Origin: Tragulus kanchil
Taxonomy: Eukaryota > Chordata > Mammalia > Artiodactyla > Tragulidae
Direction of reading: 5' to 3'
DNA: 64,000 nucleotides
Assembly (NCBI GenBank): GCA_022376925.1
Contig: JAIOJX010000025.1
Location: forward strand, 97,615,608 to 97,679,607
Part shown: positions 11,406 to 21,639 of the stretch, one piece after another
Position numbering within the stretch: position 1 is the stretch's first letter
How the letters are laid out: each line of letters starts with the position of its first letter
Position numbers and translations under genes: made by a program
Notes under the pieces: generated by a model
Databases searched by the model: none
What the model was told of the DNA's origin: nothing
What the model saw: only the letters and a program-made list of their open reading frames with translations

Positions 11406-13484
11406 AAACCATTGAGCATATCATATTATAATATGAATATTTGGTTTCATAAGCTGAAAATTATTATTTGAGTATTTGATTTAAATATTTTTAAATCATA
11501 AAACTTCTGGTTATTCCACAGACAAATTTAATGTGCTGATTAATATTGAGAAAATCTTCACATTTCCTAATAATAGAATGTTAATGCTTTAATTTTAATT
11601 TCCTGAACTGGGATAATTAAATAAGCTTTAAAAGGAGAAACCAGGCATTCTAAGCTCTTTAAGAATTTTTCTAGTTCATTCCTGTGGTATTTCTATAAGG
11701 GAAAGTTACCGCATCTAGTTTACAACTAAGGAAACTAAAGTTCAGACGTCTGAGCTGATTGTCTCAATGGTATCCAGCTGGCATGTGTAAACGCCAATGT
11801 TCAAAGGTGATTCTGATTTCTAACCTGTGTACAGATATAGGAGAGCTTATGGAGATTCTGATATGAAACTCCAGTTATTTTTGCCTCCTTCTGTCTTCAA
11901 TTTCCCAGCATCAGGATTTTTTCCTATGAGTCAGTTCTTCACATCAAGTGGCCAAAGTTTTGCAGCTGCATCTTCAGCATCAGTCTTCTCAGTTAATATT
12001 CTGGATTGACTTCCTTTAGGGTTGATTTCCTTGCAGTCCAAGGGACTCTTAAGAATCTTCTCTAACACCCCAATTCAAAGCTTTATGGTCCAAATTTCAC
12101 ATCATACATGACTACTGGAAATACCATAGCTCTGTCTATATGGACCATTGTTGGAAAGTGATGTTTCTGCTTTTTCAATATGCTGTCTAGGTTTGTCATT
12201 GCTTTTCTTCCAAGGAGCAAATGTCTTTTTATTTCATGGCTGCAATCACCATCCACAGTGATATTGGAGCCCAAGAAAATAAAGTCTGTCACTGTTCCCA
12301 TTGTTTGTCCATCTATTTGCCATGAAATAATGGAACCAGAAGCCATGATCTTAGTTTTTTGAATCTTTACTTTTAAGCCGGATTTTCACTCTCCTCTTCA
12401 CCTTCATTAAGAGGCTCTTTGGTTTCTTTTAGCTTTCTTCATAAACCATTGAGCATATCATATTATAATATGAATATTTGGTTTCATAAGCTGAAAATTA
12501 TTATTTGAGTATTTGATTTAAATATTTTTAAATCATAAAACTTCTGGTTATTCCACAGACAAATTTAATGTGCTGATTAATATTGAGAAAATCTTCACAT
12601 TTCCTAATAATAGAATGTTAATGCTTTAATTTTAATTTCCTGAACTGGGATAATTAAATAAGCTGTAAAAGGAGAAACCAGGCATTCTAAGCTCTTTAAG
12701 AAGTTTTCTAGTTCATTCCTGTGGTATTTCTATAAGGAAAGTTACCGCATCTAGTTTACAACTAAGGAAACTAAAGTTCAGACGTCTGAGCTGATTGTCT
12801 CAATGGTATCCAGCTGGCATGTGTAAACGCCAATGTTCAAAGGTGATTCTGATTTCTAACCTGTGTACAGATATAGGAGAGCTTATGGAGATTCTGATAT
12901 GAAACTCCAGTTATTTTTGCCTCCTTCTGTCTTCAATTTCCCAGCATCAGGATTTTTTCCTATGAGTCAGTTCTTCACATCAAGTGGCCAAAGTTTTGCA
13001 GCTGCATCTTCAGCATCAGTCTTCTCAGTTAATATTCTGGATTGACTTCCTTTAGGGTTGATTTCCTTGCAGTCCAAGGGACTCTTAAGAATCTTCTCTA
13101 ACACCCCAATTCAAAGCTTTATGGTCCAAATTTCACATCATACATGACTACTGGAAATACCATAGCTCTGTCTATATGGACCATTGTTGGAAAGTGATGT
13201 TTCTGCTTTTTCAATATGCTGTCTAGGTTTGTCATTGCTTTTCTTCCAAGGAGCAAATGTCTTTTTATTTCATGGCTGCAATCACCATCCACAGTGATAT
13301 TGGAGCCCAAGAAAATAAAGTCTGTCACTGTTCCCATTGTTTGTCCATCTATTTGCCATGAAATAATGGAACCAGAAGCCATGATCTTAGTTTTTTGAAT
13401 CTTTACTTTTAAGCCGGATTTTTCACTCTCCTCTTTCACCTTCATTAAGAGGCTCTTTGGTTTCTTTTAGCTTTCTTCCATAAA
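11406..13484. repeat. D5: direct duplication, period 1037 bp
   Basis: Copy A 11406-12445 and copy B 12443-13484 overlap by 3 bp (aaa). Both contain about 480 bp of flank plus the 3' end of the BovB element, so the element boundary appears twice. In its last 80 bp copy A has three single-base losses (gattttcac, ctcttcacc, cttcat against gatttttcac, ctctttcacc, cttccat). Copy B has differences about 220-300 bp from its start. Confidence 0.93.
13119..13445 (-). pseudogene. BovB ORF2 remnant, C-terminal to reverse transcriptase motifs
   Basis: A 108-residue open stretch from the BovB polyprotein region after the RT active site. Recognisable words are KVKEESEKSGLKV, QKTKIMASG, FIFLGSNIT and DGDCSHEIKRHLLLGRKAM. 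The frame ends in a degraded tail. It is not a functional gene: the rest of the polyprotein is shifted or stopped. Shorter copies of the segment occur at 12083-12346 (through D5) and 14138-14410 (through D6). Confidence 0.88.
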
Positions 13485-13730
13485 GGTGATGATATACCCA
13501 TATCTGAGGTTATTGATACTTCATTCTCCTGGCAGCCTTGATACAAGCTTGTGCTTCATCTAGCCCAGCATTTCACATGATGTACTCTGCATATAAATTA
13601 AATAAGTAGGGTGACAGTGTACAGCATTAATGTACTCCTTTCCCTATTTTGAACTAATCGATTGCTCCATGGCTGTTTCTGTTGCTTATTGACCTGCATA
13701 TAGGTTTCACAGGAGGCAGATAAGGTGGTC

Positions 13731-13913
13731 TCATATTCCCATCTCTTTAAGAATTTTACACAGTTTGTTGTAATACACATAGTCAAAGGCTTTAGCGTAG
13801 TCAGTGAAACAGAAGTAAATGTTTTTCCAGAATTCCCTTGCTTTGTCTATGCCAAAGGATGTTGGCAATTTGATCTCTGGTTCCTCTTCCTTTTCTAAAT
13901 CCAGCTTGTACAT
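13731..13913 (-). pseudogene. BovB reverse transcriptase fragment (motif A region)
   Basis: A 60-residue stretch containing DYAKAFDYVYYNKL followed by KILKEMG. This is the RT motif A neighbourhood of RTE elements, with its catalytic aspartate still readable. It is isolated by stops on both sides. An identical copy is at 14696-14878 because of D6. Confidence 0.88.
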
Positions 13914-14137
13914 CTGGAAAATCTTGGTTCGTATATTTCAAAGCCTAGCTTGGAGGATTTTAAGTATTACTTTGCTAGATTGTGAAATGAGTGCAGTGGT
14001 GCAGTAGTTTGAACATTCTTTGGCATTGCCTTTCTTTGGAACTCAAATGAAAACTGAGCTTTTCTAGTCCTGGTGCCACTGGTGAGTTTTCCAAATTTGC
14101 TGGCATTTTCAGTGCAGCATTTTAATAGCATCATCTT

Positions 14138-14410
14138 TTATATGGACCATTGTTGGAAAGTAATGTCTCTGCTTTTTAATGTGCTGTCTAGGTTTGTCAT
14201 TGCTTTTCTTCCAAGGAGCAAATGTCTTTTTATTTCATGGCTGCAATCACCATCCACAGTGATATTGGAGCCCAAGAAAATAAAGTCTGTCACTGTTCCC
14301 ATTGTTTGTCCATCTATTTGCCATGAAATAATGGAACCAGAAGCCATGATCTTAGTTTTTTGAATCTTTACTTTTAAGCCGGATTTTTCACTCTCCTCTT
14401 TCACCTTCAT
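14138..14410 (-). pseudogene. BovB ORF2 remnant, D6 copy
   Basis: Same region as 13119-13445 but with a different last part. Here the end reads LDSTLKSRDITF, closer to the BovB family than LDSILKKQKHHF in the other copy. The difference falls at the very start of D6 copy B and reflects a few substitutions and a one-base shift. Confidence 0.85.
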
Positions 14411-14695
14411 TAAGAGGCTCTTTGGTTTCTTTTAGCTTTCTTCCATAAAGGTGATGATATACCCATATCTGAGGTTATTGATACTTCATTCTCCTGGCAG
14501 CCTTGATACAAGCTTGTGCTTCATCTAGCCCAGCATTTCACATGATGTACTCTGCATATAAATTAAATAAGTAGGGTGACAGTGTACAGCATTAATGTAC
14601 TCCTTTCCCTATTTTGAACTAATCGATTGCTCCATGGCTGTTTCTGTTGCTTATTGACCTGCATATAGGTTTCACAGGAGGCAGATAAGGTGGTC

Positions 14696-14878
14696 TCATA
14701 TTCCCATCTCTTTAAGAATTTTACACAGTTTGTTGTAATACACATAGTCAAAGGCTTTAGCGTAGTCAGTGAAACAGAAGTAAATGTTTTTCCAGAATTC
14801 CCTTGCTTTGTCTATGCCAAAGGATGTTGGCAATTTGATCTCTGGTTCCTCTTCCTTTTCTAAATCCAGCTTGTACAT
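14696..14878 (-). pseudogene. BovB reverse transcriptase fragment, D6 copy
   Basis: Identical translation to 13731-13913. The copy comes from block duplication D6. Confidence 0.88.
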
Positions 14879-15245
14879 CTGGAAAATCTTGGTTCGTATA
14901 TTTCAAAGCCTAGCTTGGAGGATTTTAAGTATTACTTTGCTAGATTGTGAAATGAGTGCAGTGGTGCAGTAGTTTGAACATTCTTTGGCATTGCCTTTCT
15001 TTGGAACTCAAATGAAAACTGAGCTTTTCTAGTCCTGGTGCCACTGGTGAGTTTTCCAAATTTGCTGGCATTTTCAGTGCAGCATTTTAATAGCATCATC
15101 TTTTAATATTTGAAATAGTTCAGCTGGAATTCCATCACTTCCACTAGGTTTGTTCATAGTCATGCTTCCTAAGGTGCACTTAATTTCACACTCCAGAATG
15201 TCTGGCTCTAGGTGAGTGATCACACCATCATAGTTATACAGGTCA

Positions 15246-15488
15246 TTAAAGTCTATTTTGTATAGATCTTCTGTGTGTTCTGGCCAACTCTTTCTTAGTA
15301 TCTTCTGCTTCTGTTAGGTCCATTCCATTTATGTCCTTTATTGTATTCATCTTTGCATGAAATGTTCCCTTGGTACCTCTAATTTTCTTGAAGAGATTTC
15401 TAGTCTTTACCATTCTGTTGTTTTCCTCTGTTTCTTTGCATTGTTCACTTAGGAAGGCTTTCTTATCTTTCCTTGCTGGTCTTGGCAT
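15246..15488 (-). pseudogene. BovB linker between endonuclease and reverse transcriptase
   Basis: An 80-residue stretch with RKDKKAFLSEQCKETEENN, RNLFKKIRGTKGTFHAKM and GMDLTEAEDTKK, typical of the BovB polyprotein just before the RT domain. It is single copy (between D6 and D7). Stops and shifts on both sides show it is a fossil. Confidence 0.88.
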
Positions 15489-15810
15489 TCTGCATTCAGA
15501 TGGATATATCTTTCCTTTTCTCCTTTGTCATTCACATTTCTTCTTTTCTCAGCTATTCATAAGGCTTCCTGAGACAACCATTTTGCCTTTTTGCATTTCT
15601 TTATCTTGGGGATGGTTTTGATCACTGCCTCCTGTACAATGTTACAAAGCTCTGTGTATGGTTCTTCAGGCACTCTGTCTATCAGATCTAATACCTTGAG
15701 TTTGTCACTTCTACTGTATAATCTTAAGGGATTTGAATTAGGTCATACATGAATGACTTATTGGTTTTACCTACTTTCATCAGTGGGTTCATGATCTGAG
15801 CCACAGTCAG

Positions 15811-18166
15811 TTCCAGGTCTGCTCACTGTACTCAGCTTCTCCATTTTCAACTGTAAAGAATACAATCAGTCTGATTTCAGTATTGACCAGCTGATGATGT
15901 CCATATGTAGAATCATCTCTTGATTTGTTGGAATAGAGTGTTTGCTATGACCAGTGTATTTTCTTGGCCAAACACATTTTTACCTTTGCCTCTCTTCATC
16001 TTGTTTTCCAAGACCAAACTTACTTGTTACTTCAGGTATCTCTTGTCTTCCTCCATTTGCATTCCAATCCCCAGTGATGAAAAAGACATCTTGTTTTGGT
16101 GTTAGTTCTAAATGGCCTTATAGGTCTTAACTGAACCATTGAACTTCAGCTTTTTCAGCATTAGAGGTTGGGGCATAGACTTGGAGTACTGTGACACTGA
16201 ATGGTTTGCCATGAAAATGAACCATGATCATTCTGTCATTTTTGAGACTGCACCCAAGTACTGCCTTTCAGATTCTTTATTTATTTATTTATTTTTTGAC
16301 TATGAGGGCCACTCTGTTTCTTCTAAGGCATTCTTGCCCACAGTAATAGATTTAATGGTTGTCTGAATTAAATTTGCCCATTCTTGTCTATTTTAGTTCA
16401 CTGATTTCCAAAATGTCGATGTTCATTCTTGTCATCTCCTGATTGACCACTTCTAATTTACATTGATTCATGAACCTAGCATTCCAGATTCCTATGCAAT
16501 GCTGTTCCTTATAGCATCAGACTTTACTTTCACCACCAGATATATCCACAACTGGGCATAGTTCCCGATTTGGCTCAACCTCTTTATCCCTTCTGGAGCT
16601 ATTTCTCCATTCTTCTCTAGTACCATATTGGACATCTACTCATCTGGGGGGTTCATCTTTCAGTGTCTTATCTGTTTACCTTTTCATACTGTTCATGGTA
16701 TAATCAAGACAAGAATTCTGAGGTGATTTGCCATCTATTCTCCAGTGGACCACAATTTTCACAACTCTCCACCATGACCCATCTCTTGGATGGCCCTACA
16801 TGGCATGGCTCATAGTTTCATTGAGTTAAACAAGGCTGTGATCCATGTGATCAGTTTGGTTAGTTTTCTCCAATTGTGGTTTTCCTTCTGTCTACCCTCT
16901 GATGGATGAGGATAAGAGGCTGTGAAGCTTCCTGACAGGAGGGATTGACTTTTGGGAAAACTGGTTCTTGCTCTGGTGGGTAAGGCCTTCCAGGTCTGCT
17001 CACTGTACTCAGCTTCTCCATTTTCAACTGTAAAGAATACAATCAGTCTGATTTCAGTATTGACCAGCTGATGATGTCCATATGTAGAATCATCTCTTGA
17101 TTTGTTGGAATAGAGTGTTTGCTATGACCAGTGTATTTTCTTGGCCAAACACATTTTTACCTTTGCCTCTCTTCATCTTGTTTTCCAAGACCAAACTTAC
17201 TTGTTACTTCAGGTATCTCTTGTCTTCCTCCATTTGCATTCCAATCCCCAGTGATGAAAAAGACATCTTGTTTTGGTGTTAGTTCTAAATGGCCTTATAG
17301 GTCTTAACTGAACCATTGAACTTCAGCTTTTTCAGCATTAGAGGTTGGGGCATAGACTTGGAGTACTGTGACACTGAATGGTTTGCCATGAAAATGAACC
17401 ATGATCATTCTGTCATTTTTGAGACTGCACCCAAGTACTGCCTTTCAGATTCTTTATTTATTTATTTATTTTTTGACTATGAGGGCCACTCTGTTTCTTC
17501 TAAGGCATTCTTGCCCACAGTAATAGATTTAATGGTTGTCTGAATTAAATTTGCCCATTCTTGTCTATTTTAGTTCACTGATTTCCAAAATGTCGATGTT
17601 CATTCTTGTCATCTCCTGATTGACCACTTCTAATTTACATTGATTCATGAACCTAGCATTCCAGATTCCTATGCAATGCTGTTCCTTATAGCATCAGACT
17701 TTACTTTCACCACCAGATATATCCACAACTGGGCATAGTTCCCGATTTGGCTCAACCTCTTTATCCCTTCTGGAGCTATTTCTCCATTCTTCTCTAGTAC
17801 CATATTGGACATCTACTCATCTGGGGGGTTCATCTTTCAGTGTCTTATCTGTTTACCTTTTCATACTGTTCATGGTATAATCAAGACAAGAATTCTGAGG
17901 TGATTTGCCATCTATTCTCCAGTGGACCACAATTTTCACAACTCTCCACCATGACCCATCTCTTGGATGGCCCTACATGGCATGGCTCATAGTTTCATTG
18001 AGTTAAACAAGGCTGTGATCCATGTGATCAGTTTGGTTAGTTTTCTCCAATTGTGGTTTTCCTTCTGTCTACCCTCTGATGGATGAGGATAAGAGGCTTG
18101 TGGAAGCTTCCTGACAGGAGGGATTGACTTTTGGGAAAACTGGTTCTTGCTCTGGTGGGTAAGGCC
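15811..18166. repeat. D7: direct duplication inside BovB, period 1177 bp
   Basis: Copy A 15811-16987 and copy B 16988-18166 abut with no filler. In its last 60 bp copy A reads aagaggctgtgaagc where copy B reads aagaggcttgtggaagc, two bases lost. The junction lies inside the element, and copy B, not A, continues into the expected BovB 5' region. Confidence 0.93.
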
Positions 18167-18250
18167 ATACTCAGTAAATCTTTAATCAAATTTCCTGCTG
18201 ATGCGGGTGGGACTGTGTTCTCTCTGTGTATTTTTGCCTCAGGCCCAACT

Positions 18251-18476
18251 ATGGTAGGGGTAATGATCTCCTCCAAAAGGACATATGCCAGCTTTCTGGG
18301 CCTCCCAGGACTATTACAGTCAACATTCCTGAACTTGTGACAGCCACTGTTGACCCATACCTCTGCCAGAGGCTCCCAAACATTCACAGGCAAGTCTGGC
18401 TTAGTCTCTTGTGGTGTCACTGCCCGTTTCTCCTGGGTCTTGGTGCACATAAGGTTTTGTTTGTGCCCTCCAAGAG
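18251..18476 (-). repeat. BovB 5' region block 1 (of two diverged copies)
   Basis: This block and 18665-18892 align over their length, sharing atggt, ctcctccaa, gcctcccaggact, gtctggct and gttttgtttgtgccctc at an offset of about 414-417 bp. They are clearly diverged, unlike the near-identical D1-D23 copies, so this is an older duplication within the 5' untranslated part of the BovB lineage or copy. Confidence 0.78.
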
Positions 18477-18664
18477 TCTCTGTTTCTCCAGTTTTGTGGA
18501 AGTTCTGTAACCAAATACCACCGGCCTTCAAAGTCAAATTCCCTGTGAGTTCTTAGTCCCTTTGCCAGATCCCCGAGCTGTGGGGCCTAGAACTTTCACA
18601 ACAGTATGAGAACTTGTTTGGTATAATTGTTCTACAGTTTGTGGGTCACCTGCTTGGTGGCTTT

Positions 18665-18892
18665 ATGGTGGAGCTTATGGTGACCTCCTCCAAGAAGACT
18701 TATGCCACATTCCACGCCTCCCAGGACTGTTGCTGCCAGAGCCCCTGTCCTCACAGCAGGCCACTGCTGAGCTGTGCCTCTGCAGGAGACACTCAAACAC
18801 TCAAATTCAGGTCTGGCTCAGTCTCTTACAGATGTCACTGCTCCTTTCCCTGGGTCCTGATGCACACAAAGTTTTGTTTGTGCCCTCTGAGC
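18665..18892 (-). repeat. BovB 5' region block 2 (of two diverged copies)
   Basis: Diverged partner of 18251-18476. In BovB sequence as I recall it, one such block is followed directly by the tatgggatttgatttta part. Here that part comes only after the second block, at about 18902. Confidence 0.75.
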
Positions 18893-19110
18893 ATCGCTGG
18901 TGGGTATGAAGTTTGATTTTAAATGTGATTGTGCCCCTCCTACCATCTTGTTGAGGCTTTCCCTTTGCCCTTGAATGTGGGTACTTTTTATTGGTCCAAT
19001 TACATGACCAGTTTGTCCCATGGTGCTGGGAATGCTCATTCCCAGGTACTGTGAAGATTTCATTGACAGGTCATTCAATGTACTATTACTGAACTGGCTA
19101 TAGAACAGTA

Positions 19111-21391
19111 TTCAAATTTACCTGTACTTACTAATATCTTGTGGTCCAGGAATATATTCCCTTTTATTGTTTCTTCCCATATCTAGAGTTACACCACTAT
19201 AATCATTGATCTTATATGGAACTGTATACTATCAATTTCTCAGGGACTCAGTCGCACACTTGGTAGTGTAAGGGACAGCACTTTATCAAAAAGGCAATAT
19301 GCAAAACAGTAAGAGACAGTATAGCTAGCAGTAATAGTAAGGTCAGACACAGTATAGCTAGCAATAATATTAAGGTCATAAATAAGAACTTAAGAATTTC
19401 CATTTGGTGTAGCTCAGTATATCTCAGTAGTTTGTTCTGTACCAATCTGTATTTCTTAGGGAAACTACTCATTAACATTGTCCATAAGGCACCCAGCCTG
19501 TATTCTTGTATTACTAGACTGATTACCCTTAGTATGATCTAATTGGTCCCAGTATAGAGGAGCCTTTAATTTTAAATTTCCATAGCCTGATATTAACTAT
19601 ATAAATCTATTCTGTTAATTGTGAAAGGTTTTATTCCTTGGTTGATATTTTGTTTGTTGCTATGATTGAAATTGAGTAATAGAAGAAGTGTATTTATGGC
19701 CAAAGTCAGAACGGGTATTATTAATTTATGAGGTGAGGGGATCTTATATCATGATATCAATAGTGGCCTGAACATGACTATATTTTTTTTTTCTTGTAAG
19801 ATAAGTGTCCTAAGAATCAACTAGTTAGAGCCTTGTAGTGAAGTCCAACAAGGTAACCCAGAAATGCTATACACAGGTGATTGGCACAAATCCAACAATT
19901 GGATTGATTTTTAAAACTAGCATGGGATCATGTCTATGAAAGAAAAACATTTGATTTATATGCAAAGGTCCAAGAAGCCAAGAAAGCATTATAAAGGATC
20001 AAATGAATCAGGTCTAGGCTCTTGGATTGCTTCTGATGTCCTCTTTTTTATTCTCATGTGAGTGTAGTTTTTCCTCTGAGTGTTATTTTAAGGTGATTTT
20101 GAGATCAGCAGTCTTCTGTATAGGCCAGCCCAGTGCAGGGAACCTTTGTTAGTGAAAATTAGTTCCACTCCAAGAGTTAATTCCTTCGAGATGCATGTCC
20201 AGGCTCTGTCTAGGCTTGTAATTTAAAACCCTGATAACTATCAATGTATAACTTCAAATTTACCTGTACTTACTAATATCTTGTGGTCCAGGAATATATT
20301 CCCTTTTATTGTTTCTTCCCATATCTAGAGTTACACCACTATAATCATTGATCTTATATGGAACTGTATACTATCAATTTCTCAGGGACTCAGTCGCACA
20401 CTTGGTAGTGTAAGGGACAGCACTTTATCAAAAAGGCAATATGCAAAACAGTAAGAGACAGTATAGCTAGCAGTAATAGTAAGGTCAGACACAGTATAGC
20501 TAGCAATAATATTAAGGTCATAAATAAGAACTTAAGAATTTCCATTTGGTGTAGCTCAGTATATCTCAGTAGTTTGTTCTGTACCAATCTGTATTTCTTA
20601 GAAACTACTCATTAACATTGTCCATAAGGCACCCAGCCTGTATTCTTGTATTACTAGACTGATTACCCTTAGTATGATCTAATTGGTCCCAGTATAGAGG
20701 AGCCTTTAATTTTAAATTTCCATAGCCTGATATTAACTATATAAATCTATTCTGTTAATTGTGAAAGGTTTTATTCCTTGGTTGATATTTTGTTTGTTGC
20801 TATGATTGAAATTGAGTAATAGAAGAAGTGTATTTATGGCCAAAGTCAGAACGGGTATTATTAATTTATGAGGTGAGGGGATCTTATATCATGATATCAA
20901 TAGTGGCCTGAACATGACTATATTTTTTTTTTCTTGTAAGATAAGTGTCCTAAGAATCAACTAGTTAGAGCCTTGTAGTGAAGTCCAACAAGGTAACCCA
21001 GAAATGCTATACACAGGTGATTGGCACAAATCCAACAATTGGATTGATTTTTAAAACTAGCATGGGATCATGTCTATGAAAGAAAAACATTTGATTTATA
21101 TGCAAAGGTCCAAGAAGCCAAGAAAGCATTATAAAGGATCAAATGAATCAGGTCTAGGCTCTTGGATTGCTTCTGATGTCCTCTTTTTTATTCTCATGTG
21201 AGTGTAGTTTTTCCTCTGAGTGTTATTTTAAGGTGATTTTGAGATCAGCAGTCTTCTGTATAGGCCAGCCCAGTGCAGGGAACCTTTGTTAGTGAAAATT
21301 AGTTCCACTCCAAGAGTTAATTCCCTTCAGTTTCACTGTGCATGAACTAGTTAAGAGTACCTGGCAAGGGTCCTCTGTCTAGGCTTGTAAT
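19111..21391. repeat. D8: direct duplication, period 1142-1140 bp
   Basis: Copy A 19111-20222, 30 bp filler 20223-20252, copy B 20253-21391. In its last 40 bp copy A lacks about 40 bases that copy B has between ttaattcc and ctctgtctaggc, and the remaining bases are scrambled. Copy B also lacks two G in cttagggaaac. The content appears to be decayed retroviral sequence, read on the minus strand. Confidence 0.92.
19248..19478 (-). pseudogene. Short hydrophobic frame, possible retroviral env remnant
   Basis: A 76-residue frame with a leucine-rich segment (LLLAILCLTLLLLLAIL) built on a short internal DNA repeat. It lies downstream, in minus-strand sense, of the pol remnant at 21290-21452, where env would be expected. 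There is no other env landmark, so this is a guess from position. It could equally be a chance frame. A similar 65-residue frame in the D8 copy is at 20390-20587. Confidence 0.2.
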
Positions 21392-21452
21392 AGTCTTTTG
21401 AATTATGTCTTTTTCAAAATGAATAATCCTTTGGTTGCAGGTCAGGGGACAT
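21290..21452 (-). pseudogene. Endogenous retrovirus (class I) pol 3' end remnant, integrase C-terminus
   Basis: Reading the minus strand leftwards from about 21450 gives an LQP-x-D segment, then K-R-H-x-x-K-D with a stop before it, then, one frame over, a Leu-Leu-Thr ... Cys-x-x-Lys-Leu-x-Gly-Ile-x-x-Trp segment at about 21365-21310. That order is the C-terminal end of gammaretrovirus-like pol (integrase tail). Stops and a frameshift show it is long dead. The D8 junction cuts into its downstream side. Upstream pol may extend to about 21620 in degraded form. Confidence 0.6.
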
Positions 21453-21639
21453 CAAAATGCTGGTGGGTTACCAGATATCTTCTTTCTGATCCTCTGATAT
21501 TTAGTACCCCTCAGAATGGACGTATGAGCCAGCAGGGGCAAGGAGAAGAAAAAGATCCCTCTAGGCAAAATGGGCCTTGGCAACCTCTCTTCAGTTCTCC
21601 ACCAGAGTTCCAGAGTGCCCCAGCTGAATAGGCAGGCAA

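Larger units (their letters stand above)
13173..15105. repeat. D6: direct duplication inside BovB, period 966 bp
   Basis: Copy A 13173-14140 and copy B 14139-15105 overlap by 2 bp (ta). The first 35 bp of copy B differ from copy A at four places (for example aaagtaatgtctctg against aaagtgatgtttctg). The rest appears identical. Part of this sequence is also in D5, so some BovB segments occur three times. Confidence 0.92.
11885..19000 (-). mobile_element. BovB (RTE clade) LINE, near full length, inflated by D5-D7
   Basis: Minus-strand BovB with its 3' (Bov-A related) end at about 11885 (tttcccagcatcagg on the plus strand) and its 5' region near 19000. In coding order the minus strand gives an endonuclease region (about 17900 to 15900), a linker, a reverse transcriptase and a C-terminal region, all broken by stops and frameshifts. 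D5, D6 and D7 lie at its 3' edge or inside it. Subtracting their periods (1037, 966, 1177) leaves about 3.9 kb, as expected for one nearly complete element. BovB is typical of ruminants and squamates, so it supports the ruminant call. Exact ends need alignment to a consensus. Confidence 0.93.

Noticed and set aside
18037..18537. 166-residue antisense frame
   Set aside because: It lies in the BovB 5' region and crosses the end of D7. It matches no known BovB protein part and looks like a chance frame in a GC-richer untranslated region.
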